Shown piece after piece: positions 9,401 through 19,082 of a DNA stretch of 43,847 nucleotides. Positions within the stretch are counted from its first letter, which is position 1; every line of letters starts with the position of its first letter. The notes below the pieces were generated by a model. That model was not told the origin of the DNA. It saw only the letters and a list, made by a program, of their open reading frames with translations, and did no database searches. The DNA is from Planctomycetota bacterium. Its GTDB lineage: Bacteria; Planctomycetota; Planctomycetia; Gemmatales; Gemmataceae. The stretch is taken from positions 1 through 43,847 of the forward strand of contig JAKBAI010000015.1 of assembly GCA_021809185.1 (NCBI GenBank). Reading direction: 5' to 3'. The position numbers and the translations under genes were made by a program.

Positions 9401-10290
9401 ATATCTAGTGTGCCCTGGCTCGCTTGCTCTGGACTCATATACTCCAAGGTGCCGATGAGTCCTCCTTGATGCGTTAGCATCGTCTCTTCGGAGAGGAGTT
9501 TCTCTTGAGTTGCTTTCGCTACTCCAAAATCGATGATCTTCGGAATCGCTTGGCCATCGTACTCCCCGACTAAGATATTCGATGGTTTCAAGTCACGATG
9601 GATGATCCCTTTCTGATGGGCATGTTGGACCCCTTGACATACAGAGATAAACAATTCAAGCCGTTCCTGAATTCTAAGTTTTTGCTGATCTGCATATTCG
9701 GTCAATGGTTTGCATTCTGGAATAAGTTCCATCACGAAATAAGGTTCACCTTGTTCCGATGTTCCTGCATCGAGGACTTTGGCAATTTGTGGATGATCCA
9801 TTAGAGCTAAGGCTTGCCGCTCTGCCTGAAATCGAAACAATATCGATTCCGATTTCATTCCGGTCCGGATCAATTTCAGAGCGACGGTCCGTTTCACCGG
9901 CTCACTTTGTTTGGCTAGATAGACGGCCCCCATCCCTCCTTCCCCGATCTGTTCCAGTAACTCATAGACACCGATGGTCATCCCTTGGCAATTCGTTCCC
10001 GTTTGCCCGTTCCGAATTGCTTTGGAATCTAACGTTTCGAGATTTTCGAGTGCGGATCGAGCGGAAGCTATGCTCGGTTCATCTTCGCTAATACTTTTTG
10101 AGATACTTTGGTCATATCCTGAATTGATTGGCGCTACCGTAGCGGATAACTGACTCTCGCTCGCCACAGATATTTTGGCTGAAACCTCTTTGATTATCGT
10201 TGTTTCTAGATTCGATCCTCGATGATCAGCATCTTGATTGTTATTATTGCCTTGATTGTTATCTTCAGTCGATTGGTTTGAGACGGACAT
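6457..10290 (-). CDS. Transmembrane Ser/Thr protein kinase with C-terminal TPR array
   Basis: 1277 residues. Residues 1-105 are Asn/Ser-rich and probably disordered. The kinase domain spans about 109-410: glycine loop GEGGMGAVY (116-124), Lys139 in VALKL, HRDLKPSN with D233, DFG at 254-256, and SPE at 286-288. All key catalytic residues are present, so it should be an active Hanks-type RD kinase. A membrane helix follows at about 430-451, then a coiled coil of EIAE/LKAERQQ repeats to about 535. From about 590 there are 42-residue TPR units with the LGKDHPDTL signature of kinesin-light-chain repeats. The topology puts the kinase in the cytoplasm and the TPRs on the other side. Part of the TPR region is a recent in-frame duplication (separate entry). 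Such kinase-TPR proteins are abundant in planctomycetes; partners and signals are unknown. Upstream GAGAG precedes the ATG. Confidence 0.93.
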   Translation of the reverse strand: MSVSNQSTEDNNQGNNNNQDADHRGSNLETTIIKEVSAKISVASESQLSATVAPINSGYDQSISKSISEDEPSIASARSALENLETLDSKAIRNGQTGTNCQGMTIGVYELLEQIGEGGMGAVYLAKQSEPVKRTVALKLIRTGMKSESILFRFQAERQALALMDHPQIAKVLDAGTSEQGEPYFVMELIPECKPLTEYADQQKLRIQERLELFISVCQGVQHAHQKGIIHRDLKPSNILVGEYDGQAIPKIIDFGVAKATQEKLLSEETMLTHQGGLIGTLEYMSPEQASQGTLDIDTRSDVYSLGVILCELLTGTTPCRTKLKGLDLLGRLQVILSTETNSLVSLIPEDRFGAIGEMRQLGATQLRGYLSRELNWIVLRALAKDREKRYSSAAELAADLQRYLNGEVVLAHPPSKLYQFSKMVKRYRWPFGLAVTVMVLLLSSTILVIVQQQKTLEQKAIAESQKEIAETQRHKAERQQEIAEEHRVLAEAQRLKAERQQAIAEEQRVLVETQRLKADNQKKKVEENLRQMERGFEIIGSLLSSSKELYFQKANTGKEITGEELKQQLIKRLEEVVAKLEGEENRGNPEIIAKIKNQLGSTLMEVRMTPLAVEMLEKLYHNLQKSLGKKHPTTLTVMNNLGWVYNADGQKERAIQMFQDYLAITQSKLGKDHPDTLGGMYGLALGYRNANQAKSAIPLLEECLKLRKNKLGKDHPYTLDTMLLLAYSYFDERHWKQAIALYEDCLPIRQTKQGKDHPDTLVTMYALAVAYRTDNQVRRSIQLFEELLVLQRNRLGKDHPETLKTLDGLAGAYRLDGQRQRSFILMEESLAIAKSKFAKDHPEELIGIMNTLAVEYQVDGQKQRAIQLWEDCFALQQSKLGKKHPATLTAMTNLAVGYQGTGQVKQAIKLLEDCLAIRQDKQGKDHPDILFTMYALAVDYRTDNQVRRSIQLFEELLVLQRNRLGKDHAETLKTMDSLAGAYRLDGQIQRSFILMEESLAIAKSKFAKDHPEELIGIMNMLAVEYQVDGQKQRAIQLWEDCFALQQSKLGKKHPATITAMTYLAIGYQGDGQVKRAIKLFEDCLAIQQDKQGKDHPDTLNILMSLARVYREDGEGQRAIQLVDDYLSFSENSWGNRIGQLSKQKIDLGSSSDLVNEYEKAERVWRICLQIRQEQMGASWLVDNTKSLLGYSLLGQKKLKEAKPFLLEGYEGLVAKEKQIPNRFKIRVGEARDRLIELYELKGEKQKADQLRGLAGKAKKEIKESKKGMKKLLEPKK
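6992..8040. repeat. 507-bp in-frame tandem duplication inside the kinase TPR region
   Basis: Two near-identical blocks lie 507 bases apart, roughly 6992-7498 and 7499-8005, with the start of a third similar unit at 8006-8040. For example GCTTCTTACC begins at 7131 and again at 7638. The block encodes 169 residues, that is four TPR units (42, 43, 42 and 42 residues). Frame is kept, and the differences are few and scattered. Confidence 0.88.
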
Positions 10291-11099
10291 TGCAAATCTC
10301 TCAATTCAAAAACCCGGCATATTAAAAATATGCTCAGGAAAAATATAAAGATCAACGAGTGGTAATTAAAATCGAAAAATAATACATTAATTATTACCTC
10401 AAATATTTTACCTAATCCAGCATTATTTTACAATCCTATAGCCCTACCTATTTTTAATATTATTCCTTAAAGCAAGAGGATCATTTGAAGCGCTTAAGAG
10501 AAGAACAAAATCTTTACTTTTTAGCACAGAGTAAGCGATAGGGATCATGCAGGAACTCAATGCAGTAACTCAAAGTGAATAATAAATAGCTGAATTATTT
10601 TAAATATGATCTCTTATACTAAATAACCAGCAACAAGTTGATGAATCGATATTATTGAATTTAATCTTTTCAATGGCGAAAATCAACAACTTAAAACAAC
10701 AATAAATCTGAGATCCTTATTCTTAAAAAAATATTAACGCATTTCAAATGAACCAAAGCAATTGATCTGAGATTCAAGATTATCTCCCCAAGGAATAACC
10801 CCATTTTCAAAGAATCAAATAGAAGTAATTATTTTGAACGGAAATCTTATTGCATAGTTTCGAGAGGATTAGGATCAATAAATCTTTTCAGGAGGAATAT
10901 TTCAATTAAGCAAATCGATTATTGCCTGGCATTTTCCGATAAGCAATATGATTCTAGTGGGGTTCAAAATCGATCAGATTTGCTAAGAAAGGTATTCGGT
11001 AATGCAGGGCTAAAAAGTTCAAAGGGCAAACCGCTGTGAATATCGGTTTGCGCCTCTGATTTTTTATAAGGGTTAACAATCCCGTCGCACGAAACGTTA
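10291..11099. other. Long AT-rich spacer, no gene seen
   Basis: These 809 bases lie between two minus-strand genes. They contain no reading frame I would defend. A candidate terminator for the large surface protein sits at 11026-11051. The part nearest 10291 should hold the kinase promoter, but I cannot place it. Confidence 0.6.
11026..11051 (-). terminator. Candidate intrinsic terminator after the large surface protein
   Basis: The arms GCAAACCG (11026-11033) and CGGTTTGC (11044-11051) are perfectly complementary around a 10-base loop. On the minus strand the stem is followed by an interrupted T-rich stretch (CTTTGAACTTTTT). It lies about 50 bases past the stop of the 1479-residue gene. Confidence 0.5.
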
Positions 11100-14000
11100 T
11101 CAATAAGCAGCAAGGGACAAGCCGTACTGATACCAGGATGGATTGGCGAGGAACTGATCGATGAGGAGTTGAGTTGCTGGGTCGAAGGTTGCTACTTGGG
11201 GTTGATAACCGGTGATCGGAGCAGTTAAAATAGAGGCTTTACCCGTACCCGTAACATCTGCAGCAGCAACGTTGATACCACCGGAGAAGGAGGGACTATA
11301 GGCAAAGAAACTATCCGTAAAGGCGCCATTATCCCCTTCAATGACCTGTACGCGCGAAGCTCCTCCCGTGCGGGCACCAACGATAATATCTGACTTGCCC
11401 ACGCCACGCAAATCCCCAGCAGCGACCGAAACACCGCCAAAAAAGGTATTACCAAAGGGTAAATAATTCGCAACATTCGTCAAACTGACCCCATCATAGA
11501 CCGCAACAATCGCTGCGACCGTTTCTGTCCCAACAATAATATCGGAGTGGCCTGTACCATAGAGATCGCCACCAGCCACGGTCACTCCCCCCGTATAACC
11601 TGGGTTGTAGGCAAAAAAGGAGGCTAACACCGAATTATCTTTGCCACTGAAAACCTTGACATGAGGACCGCCGCCTGGTCCGGCCCCGGTGATAATATCC
11701 GCAGCTCCGTCGCCATTGACATCAGCAACCGCAACATTGACTCCCCCACTAAAAGTAGGTTGATAGGCAAAGAAACTACGCACCAGTGCCCCTGTGCTGG
11801 CATTGAAAACTTTCACATTGGGACCACCCCCTACTCCGGGAGCCGTTACGATATATTCATTACCGTCCCCGAGCACATCTCCTACGGCAACATTTACACC
11901 GCCCAAGAAATTGGCGGCATAAGCGTAAAATGAATAACGCAAAGTCCCCGTCTGACGGTCAAAGACTTGCACAATAGGAGGTGAACCTGGTCCAGCCCCA
12001 ACCACAATAATTCCCTGGCTAGTTGCCGAAGGCTGCGTTGCAGGCGCAAGCGGATTCACGGTCGTATTCGGGTCGCCACTCAAGAAATTTTGCTTGGTAA
12101 CTAAACCGGGATCCGCTGGGGTTTGAATCGTCACCGGTGATTGATTATTGGAGAGTACTGTATCGACACTCGTTGTGCTGACAATGGCATTGGATCTAAA
12201 ACTGCCTGGGTCATTGACCAAGGCGGCGATGGTCAATGCGGCAGAACCCCCTGGTGGAACATTACCCAGATTCCAACGCAAATTAGTCGGGTCAAAACTG
12301 CCACTGGTGATCGATTGGACGCTCTGAAAGGTCAAACCGGCGGGAAGCTGATCCAACATCGATACCGAATTGGCTATATTCGGGCCGTTGTTTTTAACAA
12401 CAAAGGTGAGCAAAACAGTTGACCCGATCGCCGGGTTGGGATTATTCACCGATTGAATGACTTGAACATCGGTTGTCCCATTATAAACTCCGAAATTATT
12501 GTTCTGCGAATTTACTCCAACACCTAAACTAATGGAGTTGATGACATCGGTTCCGGTGGTCCCTCCTGTCGACCCGGGATTACTCGAATTTGCTTGGTAC
12601 CCGTTCGGGAGATTCTGCACTTGCACCGAGTAGGTTCCTGGCAACAATGAGGTAAAATGATAGTTCCCAGCACTATCCGTCGTTGTGGTTTCCGAAACCG
12701 GATTCCCGTTTTGATCGATCCCTGTCAATAACAACGTCGAACTCCCTACCCCTGGGTCGCCAGGCACGAAATTACCAATCTTATTGGTATCGAAGTAAAC
12801 AGTTCCATTGAGGCTGGATAGAGGGATCACCCCAGCATTCAAATTCAGATCGTTCTGACCTGCGGTGAGGGTAAACGTCGCTGTTTGACCCGTTACTGGA
12901 TTTGCAGAAGAATTGACGAGAGGATTAGTTCCAGCTCCCTGCAGAGTAAACCCGTAGCCAGAACCTAGACTTGTAGGGTCAAACTGAATGGAATAGGTAC
13001 CAGGAGCGAGATTCGTGAAGGAATACAAGCCATTGGCATTCGTTGTCGCGGAGGCAACCAGATTATGATTGGCATCGTACAGATGGACAACTACCCCAGA
13101 AAATCCCTGTTCCCCCGGATCATAGATACCGTTTCCATTACTATCTAAAAAGACCCTTTGGCCAACAGAAGCCCTAACGGGGGCTTGATTGGTAAAGCCC
13201 ATATCCAAACTAAAATTATTTTGTCCCGCAGAACCCGTGGTGAAGTCAATGACCGCATTGGCCCCAGAAAGTACCCCTTTGGAATTCAGATCGGTAGGCA
13301 CCCCAGCGGCATTGGCTTTGGTAACCGTCAAACCATTGAGGCTAGCTTGGTTGGTAGGCACCTGGATTTCATAAGCGGTATTAGCGAGGAGATTGGCATT
13401 GCCGTTGAGATTTTCGTTGGTAAAGAAATAATCCCCTTCCGCGTTGGTGGTCGTGGTAGCAACCACTTGTCCCCCGCGAAGCAAATTAACGGTAAGACCA
13501 GCAATCCCTTGTTGATTGGCAACTTGCTGGCCATTGCCAGTGGAATCTAACCAGATTCGATTGCCAATTTCTATCGGAGCTGGGGGAATAAGTGCAATAA
13601 CACTGCCATTACTATTGGCTTTACCGAAGGCATTGGAAAAATCATAGGCTTTGGTAAGAGTGCCCGTGGTATTACTGATCCACCGGAATCCCCCTTCAAA
13701 ATAATTAGCGGCAATCGGAATCGGATCAAAAACGGAAGTAACTACATCGGGATAACCGGGGAGCTGCAACACCGAACCAGAAGCGACCTGATCGTGAAGA
13801 TTGCCCGCCGCAGTGGTAGGTTGACCAGTTCGTTGAGGTTCCGTTACCCCGTTATAAAATCGGCCTCCCCCTGGGCCAAGGTTATTGCCAACACCACCCC
13901 CCGCAGGTGTTCCGCCAGGACCAGAGCCGTTATTTTCTAGAGTCCAACCTGAAGTAGGATTGCCAAAGGCTCGAAGAATATCTCCCCCTGCAATACCGCG

Positions 14001-15539
14001 GATTTCTTGAGTCGGATTATTCGGATCACTGAGCTGGAGGTTTCCGGTGGTATCCCCCGTACGATCGCGCAAGCCGATGATCATATTCCCCTGCGCATCA
14101 AAGGAGATACTACTAAACATCGCTTGAGGATATATCGCGGTTTGAGTATTCGTTATCGCTGTAGGTGGACTTAACGTTTGAAAGACAGGAGACCACGGCA
14201 GCCAATTGGCACTTGGACCGGGAGTGAATGGAATTCCTGGACCATTGGCATAATTTGGGTTTTCCTCTCCGCGCGGATAGTTGAGAGCAAAACTGAATAC
14301 TTGTGTAGGTGTTGCAGTAATGTTGGCTGGATTGAAAGAATAGACATAGGCGTTCAGATCGTTGGTATTTCCCGTGACGGTTCCGCCAAGAGTAGTGCTT
14401 TCTGCTGTATCGACTTCGCCAAGATATAACTGTCCCTGATAATAGGTCAAGGCAAAGGGAACTATATCCGAACCTGGTCGACCGTTGAGATTAGGCAAGG
14501 GCACCTTGACGGAAGTAACATTAGCTGGATTACTCAAGGAGATAGCATTGAGCGTTTGATCAAAAAGATTGACTACATACAAAGTTTGACCATCTGGCGA
14601 TAGAGCAATTCCCCCTAGGCCGGTATGGCCCACGGCATTCCAACCGGTGTTGCCATTATCGGTATTATAGTTGGTGGTATCGTGCAGATTAGGACCGGCA
14701 TTGAGCGCGGTGAGAGTAGTTGTTACCCCAGTGGTTAGATTAGTTGCATAAATAGCTCCTGGTCCCCCGGGACCAAATCCGACATGCCGTTTGAAAAATG
14801 CTGCGGAATAGAGTGTATTCGTTGCGGCATTATAAGCTAACCCCCACACCGAACCAACGGCACCATCGTTTATATTATATTGGTGGGTTGTCGGACTCTG
14901 ATACTCGATATTATTCGTCGTACTGTTCGATCCAGCTGTATAAGTGAAGCTTTGTATGGTTGGGGTATTCGCGTTCGCTGGGCTGTTTGGATCCCCCTCG
15001 ACATAATTAACGGTCGCCAACAATGGCGAATTGGGAGAGTAATCAGCTGGTTTAATAAAGCCTACATTGATCGAAGTGGTGGTCCCATCGGCAATAAATC
15101 GAATCGGTCCTAGATTATTGTTCGGATTACCATTATTGATCGATGTATCAGGAAAGTACCCTGCGGGTGTACTGAATTGAATCCGATACGGACCTGTGCC
15201 CCCAATATTCAGTGCATAACTCCCATCCGCAGCAGTCGTTGTCTGCCCCTGTACGGCTCCATTACCATCCACCGCAGTTACGGTTACCCCACCAAGACCC
15301 TTATCATTCGCTAATCCAGTCGAGCCAGTTCCCCCATCGTTGGGCAAACTCTGATTTACGTTCTGAATTCCATTTCCATTAAAATCTTCAAAAACATTGC
15401 CACTGATCTGGGCTGTAGGGACCGTTCGATCTTCTAACATTTCCAAACGTAAACCGACCGGTTTTATGATCCGTGGCAGAGGTGAATTTTGGAACAATTG
15501 TTGCCATAATGTTTGAATGTGACGAATCGAATTTCTCAT
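11100..15539 (-). CDS. Large surface protein: LEDRTVP motif, SdrD B-like domains, DUF11, FG-GAP repeats
   Basis: 1479 residues. There is no classical signal peptide; instead the start has basic and aromatic residues followed by LEDRTVP at 35-41, a motif found near the N-termini of many large Gemmataceae-type proteins. Domains in order: an SdrD B-like fold at about 42-165 (GNVFEDFNGNGIQN); a long region of about 170-650 that looks like a beta-propeller (GGIALSPDGQTLYVVNLFDQ); three more SdrD B-like domains from about 655, 791 and 910 (each with a D-x-N/T-G-N-G-type calcium loop, or a variant); a DUF11-type domain at about 1022-1130 (LTFVVKNNGPNIANSV); then FG-GAP/VCBS-like repeats at about 1183-1479 (VAVADVNGDGAADIITGAGP). 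The function is likely extracellular, structural or adhesive, and calcium-dependent. The Shine-Dalgarno is weak. Convincing as a surface protein; no enzyme activity is visible. Confidence 0.88.
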   Translation of the reverse strand: MRNSIRHIQTLWQQLFQNSPLPRIIKPVGLRLEMLEDRTVPTAQISGNVFEDFNGNGIQNVNQSLPNDGGTGSTGLANDKGLGGVTVTAVDGNGAVQGQTTTAADGSYALNIGGTGPYRIQFSTPAGYFPDTSINNGNPNNNLGPIRFIADGTTTSINVGFIKPADYSPNSPLLATVNYVEGDPNSPANANTPTIQSFTYTAGSNSTTNNIEYQSPTTHQYNINDGAVGSVWGLAYNAATNTLYSAAFFKRHVGFGPGGPGAIYATNLTTGVTTTLTALNAGPNLHDTTNYNTDNGNTGWNAVGHTGLGGIALSPDGQTLYVVNLFDQTLNAISLSNPANVTSVKVPLPNLNGRPGSDIVPFALTYYQGQLYLGEVDTAESTTLGGTVTGNTNDLNAYVYSFNPANITATPTQVFSFALNYPRGEENPNYANGPGIPFTPGPSANWLPWSPVFQTLSPPTAITNTQTAIYPQAMFSSISFDAQGNMIIGLRDRTGDTTGNLQLSDPNNPTQEIRGIAGGDILRAFGNPTSGWTLENNGSGPGGTPAGGGVGNNLGPGGGRFYNGVTEPQRTGQPTTAAGNLHDQVASGSVLQLPGYPDVVTSVFDPIPIAANYFEGGFRWISNTTGTLTKAYDFSNAFGKANSNGSVIALIPPAPIEIGNRIWLDSTGNGQQVANQQGIAGLTVNLLRGGQVVATTTTNAEGDYFFTNENLNGNANLLANTAYEIQVPTNQASLNGLTVTKANAAGVPTDLNSKGVLSGANAVIDFTTGSAGQNNFSLDMGFTNQAPVRASVGQRVFLDSNGNGIYDPGEQGFSGVVVHLYDANHNLVASATTNANGLYSFTNLAPGTYSIQFDPTSLGSGYGFTLQGAGTNPLVNSSANPVTGQTATFTLTAGQNDLNLNAGVIPLSSLNGTVYFDTNKIGNFVPGDPGVGSSTLLLTGIDQNGNPVSETTTTDSAGNYHFTSLLPGTYSVQVQNLPNGYQANSSNPGSTGGTTGTDVINSISLGVGVNSQNNNFGVYNGTTDVQVIQSVNNPNPAIGSTVLLTFVVKNNGPNIANSVSMLDQLPAGLTFQSVQSITSGSFDPTNLRWNLGNVPPGGSAALTIAALVNDPGSFRSNAIVSTTSVDTVLSNNQSPVTIQTPADPGLVTKQNFLSGDPNTTVNPLAPATQPSATSQGIIVVGAGPGSPPIVQVFDRQTGTLRYSFYAYAANFLGGVNVAVGDVLGDGNEYIVTAPGVGGGPNVKVFNASTGALVRSFFAYQPTFSGGVNVAVADVNGDGAADIITGAGPGGGPHVKVFSGKDNSVLASFFAYNPGYTGGVTVAGGDLYGTGHSDIIVGTETVAAIVAVYDGVSLTNVANYLPFGNTFFGGVSVAAGDLRGVGKSDIIVGARTGGASRVQVIEGDNGAFTDSFFAYSPSFSGGINVAAADVTGTGKASILTAPITGYQPQVATFDPATQLLIDQFLANPSWYQYGLSLAAY

Positions 15540-16125
15540 AAATTCTTTCTTGTCTTGTCGCTGTTGTAATCTTATCGATTATTCAGCTTGGGAGTAATCC
15601 TTCACTTTTGTCATTCAACGATACGAATATTCTAATTATTATCTGATAGATGTTATTTAGTAATTCCTTAGCTCAATCTAAGAGTTTTGATCATATCGAG
15701 AAATTAATCTTTCCTATTGTACAGATTTTGAACTTCCTCTCTACCCGATTTCTTTTATGCAAGTTAAATTCCCTACTTTAAGCCTAAAGACAACTTGAAA
15801 TCATTCTTTTTAGGAATTCTTTATCATCCAAATAGATTGTACGTTGAATGGGAATAGTCATTCCCATTTCTATCTTACACATACCAGATCCGATCCTGCC
15901 CCGTTCTGTCAAATTGTATGGATTAATCCGCTTGCAATTATTTTATCTGGAGAACAAGCAAATAAGTATTTTGCAGAATATAGGGAATAAGACGATAAAT
16001 GGAGAAGAGCATAAAGATCTTAATTCGCGAAATAACTCAATTACGCGAAATATTCTGATCGCAGAGCGGATAGGGAAAAAAGAAATAGTTCAATAAATCA
16101 GGCTACAGGACCAAAGGGTAAAACG
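15540..16125. other. Divergent spacer between two surface-protein genes
   Basis: These 586 AT-rich bases separate divergent genes, so they must hold both promoters, but no strong -35/-10 pair stands out. An 82-codon open frame at 15848-16096 has no family resemblance and no good start, and is not called. AAAGGG at 16113-16118 is the Shine-Dalgarno of the next gene. Confidence 0.55.
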
Positions 16126-18645
16126 ATGCGGATTCAAGCAAACTATTCTACAAAATGGGTTACGGCAATAGCACTCCTTGCTCTCTTCGTTTGGGGGGTA
16201 CACATCTACGCTCAAGGGGATGATGATGTTATCCCGGAAGCAACGCTAACAATCTCGGATAAACTCCTGCAACCGGCAAAAAAATCAGGAACATCAATAC
16301 CTATACCACCGAAGACCAATCCGCAGCAGGTCGGCTCTGTGCCGGGTAACGGCTCGATTTATACAAATTTACAAAGACCGAGCCTGCAATCATCGATTAG
16401 CCAACAAGAACTACAGCGTTTCTCTTCACCAACTTATTCAGCTGGGACTACGTACCCTACGCAATCCGGAATATCTTCACCTAATAAAAATATTTATAAT
16501 ACAATAGCACCGAACTCTACACCGCAAAATAGTTCCGTTCCGTTGCAGATCCCTAATAATCCGATCGGATCTGGCAATGTGTTGCCAGGCAATGCCCCGC
16601 CAAGTGATAACGGTCAAGAAGTGACAGAAGGAGGCTCAGAAAACCCGTTCCAGAGCAACCCTTTCCGCGCTCAGCTCTTACCTATGCCCTCACGTCTAGG
16701 CAGCCCAGCTGCGCCGTTGCCGCTGGGATCGATCTCCCCTGGAGTGAATTATCCCGGAAATAGCTCTACACCAGGTTCTGTTCCCGTTCCATCTCCAACT
16801 TTTACACCAGGAACACTCGAATCTCCTGCAATCTCTGGACAAACACCGGGAGAGATGAACCCGATGGTCCCTCCAGAAAGAAATAAGACAATCATCCCGA
16901 ATCGACCAATAATGAGTCCCCCGACTCGTTTCACTTCCGATCCACTGCAAAGATATTCTCCAGCGAACAATCTCCCACAAGGTAACTTCCAACAGCCTTT
17001 TGTGGCTCCGCAACCGATGCCATCTAGCAATAGCTTGCCAAATTCTTACAACATGAACTCACAAAACACAGGCAGTGGTTTTCGTTCCACGTATGGCTTA
17101 ATCCCCATGAGACCGGATTTTCAAACCGCTCCTCAAACCGATAATCCTTCTACTGGCAAAGCCAAAATCCTTAAAAAGAACAATACCGTCCCAACAACGA
17201 TTCTTTCCATAACAGGAGATGATGGATCTAGCCCCAATGCACCTAACACGAAATCTTCTTCGATGATCACTACTCCTTCTGACACCCAAATTCCGCTTCG
17301 AAGAAGCTCGCCTGTGCAAGACAATCTCCGTACCTCCGTTCCGAATTCGTTGAAGTTGAAAGATCAGGAACTGGGGCAGTTACCAGAATATTCTAGTTTA
17401 CCCGATCCCGTTGAAGGCAATTATAAACAAAAATACATTCAATCAGAACCGCCCACCGTTAATCTGAATCCAACAACAATGCCAAGTTATGGAGTAGCTC
17501 CACCAAGCATGTGCACTGGACCTGAATGCCAATTGGATAACTGTTGTGTTTGTGGGCCTCCGGGAAGATTTTGGTTGAGTGCCGATTATTTATACTGGGT
17601 AGCCAGTGGGAATCACATCCCCCCCTTGGTCACGGCCTCCCCTCCCGGAACACCGCAGGGATTAGCAGGAGTATTAGGTGCTCCAGGAACACGAGTACTC
17701 TTTGGCGGAAATAATCTCGTCGATCCATGGCAATCTGGGTTCCGCTTCAATACGGGATATTGGCTCAATCAAAACCAAACGTTTGGTATCGATGTTGGCG
17801 GATTTTTCCTCGGACAAGCGAGTTCAAACGCTTCGTTTTCTTCCGCAGGGACACCAGGATCGACTATTTTGGCCAGACCGTTCTTTGATACATTAGGGCA
17901 ACAGCAGTTTTCGCAGCTCGTTGCCTTCCCAGGAATTTTGGCGGGAACCGCGACCTCGCTCAATAACTCTTCCCTTTGGGGTGCGGATGTGAATTTAAGA
18001 AAGAATCTCTTCTGTAGCGATTGTTCTCGTCTCGATTTACTCTTTGGTGCTGCTTTCTTGCAACTTCAAGATCAAACGGAAGTTCTGGAAAATCTGGTTA
18101 CCACTAGTCCGAATGCAGGGACGCCAATCGGTACGAATATCAGTGTATTTGATCAATTTCGAGCCATCAATTCCTTCTATGGTCCGCAGATCGGACTTGC
18201 AGGAGAAATTCGCAGGAGCATGTTCTTTGTCAATGGTACGATGAAGTTAGCTGCTGGGGTATCTCATCAAACTCTGGATGTCGATGGGGTCACTCGAGTA
18301 ACTGTCCCGGGAGCTGGTACCACTGCAACGCCTGGGGGACTTTTGGCTCTACCATCCAATATCGGCACCTATCACTACGATCGTTTTGCAGTAGTTCCTC
18401 AAGGGGGTATCAATGTAGGGATTCAGGTAACCCGTTATCTGCGCGTGCAAGCTGGGTATACTTTTATTTACTGGAGTCAGGTGATTCGTTCAGGGGATAT
18501 GATCAACACCAATATTAATCCGACACAAATCCCTCGCCTTCAACCTGCAACAGCTATCCAGGGAAGCCCTCAACCCGTATTCATGCCGCACTACAGCGAT
18601 TACTGGATTCAAGGGGTAAATTTTGGGGCTACTCTGTTGTTCTAA
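16126..18645 (+). CDS. BBP7-family outer-membrane beta-barrel protein
   Basis: 839 residues. Residues 1-30 are a signal peptide (hydrophobic IALLALFVWGVHI, cut near YAQ-G). Residues about 50-455 form a low-complexity region rich in Pro, Ser, Asn and Gly, likely a disordered spacer. A short Cys-rich hinge follows (C463, C468, C473, C474, C476), then GPPGRFWLSADYLYWV at about 477, the characteristic opening of the BBP7/DUF1551 barrel family seen in planctomycetes. The barrel runs to the C-terminus, which ends in Phe (GVNFGATLLF), as outer-membrane proteins do. The role in the outer membrane (porin or structural) is inferred from the family. AAAGGG lies 7 bases before the ATG, and a strong terminator follows, so the gene is a single unit. 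The disordered spacer, about half the protein, is unusually long. Confidence 0.88.
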   Translation: MRIQANYSTKWVTAIALLALFVWGVHIYAQGDDDVIPEATLTISDKLLQPAKKSGTSIPIPPKTNPQQVGSVPGNGSIYTNLQRPSLQSSISQQELQRFSSPTYSAGTTYPTQSGISSPNKNIYNTIAPNSTPQNSSVPLQIPNNPIGSGNVLPGNAPPSDNGQEVTEGGSENPFQSNPFRAQLLPMPSRLGSPAAPLPLGSISPGVNYPGNSSTPGSVPVPSPTFTPGTLESPAISGQTPGEMNPMVPPERNKTIIPNRPIMSPPTRFTSDPLQRYSPANNLPQGNFQQPFVAPQPMPSSNSLPNSYNMNSQNTGSGFRSTYGLIPMRPDFQTAPQTDNPSTGKAKILKKNNTVPTTILSITGDDGSSPNAPNTKSSSMITTPSDTQIPLRRSSPVQDNLRTSVPNSLKLKDQELGQLPEYSSLPDPVEGNYKQKYIQSEPPTVNLNPTTMPSYGVAPPSMCTGPECQLDNCCVCGPPGRFWLSADYLYWVASGNHIPPLVTASPPGTPQGLAGVLGAPGTRVLFGGNNLVDPWQSGFRFNTGYWLNQNQTFGIDVGGFFLGQASSNASFSSAGTPGSTILARPFFDTLGQQQFSQLVAFPGILAGTATSLNNSSLWGADVNLRKNLFCSDCSRLDLLFGAAFLQLQDQTEVLENLVTTSPNAGTPIGTNISVFDQFRAINSFYGPQIGLAGEIRRSMFFVNGTMKLAAGVSHQTLDVDGVTRVTVPGAGTTATPGGLLALPSNIGTYHYDRFAVVPQGGINVGIQVTRYLRVQAGYTFIYWSQVIRSGDMINTNINPTQIPRLQPATAIQGSPQPVFMPHYSDYWIQGVNFGATLLF

Positions 18646-18704
18646 TGAAGATGGTTTTCTCAGATCTTTGACTACCAAATAATGGTGTAAAACAATATCT
18701 ATCA

Positions 18705-18731
18705 GGGAACAGATCAACTGTTCCCTTTTTT
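18705..18731 (+). terminator. Rho-independent terminator after the BBP7 gene
   Basis: GGGAACAG (18705-18712), loop ATCAA, CTGTTCCC (18718-18725), then six T. A perfect 8-bp GC-containing stem lies 60 bases past the stop. Confidence 0.93.
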
Positions 18732-19082
18732 AATTTATTCCCGCAACAATGATCGATCCTTTTTGATTCATTAGATCATGTAAAGATATTTTGGCAAATA
18801 ATTCCTACACCTGAAATAAAAAAGTTCATCCTGCTAGGATTAGTCGATCCTAAGAAATAAACGGATACCCGCTCATCATGACAAACAAGTGTTTATGGCT
18901 TTGCTGATCGATTTATCACTCGGTAGAAACATTCCTCTAAGTGGTTTTTGTTACAGAAATTCAAAATTCTGAATAAGTTTTTGAGGAAATATCGCGAGAA
19001 ATCATTGTCCCTTGAGAATCGATTCTTGTAAAATAGATCCCAAATAGCGAACAATAAGATTCCGAAAGGATTTTAATCAAAG
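18732..19082. other. Spacer upstream of hisF
   Basis: There is no gene in these 351 bases. The last 80 hold a possible hisF promoter (next entry) and AAAGGA about 12 bases before the ATG. Confidence 0.55.
19005..19034 (+). promoter_or_regulatory. Possible hisF promoter with 12-bp palindrome in the spacer
   Basis: TTGTCC at 19005-19010 and TAAAAT at 19029-19034 are 18 bases apart, about 50 bases before the hisF start. The perfect palindrome AGAATCGATTCT (19015-19026) lies between them and could be an operator. Found by eye only; the -35 match is four of six. Confidence 0.35.

Noticed and set aside
15848..16096. An 82-codon open frame just before the BBP7 gene
   Set aside because: No good start or Shine-Dalgarno, no family resemblance, and AT-rich spacer composition.
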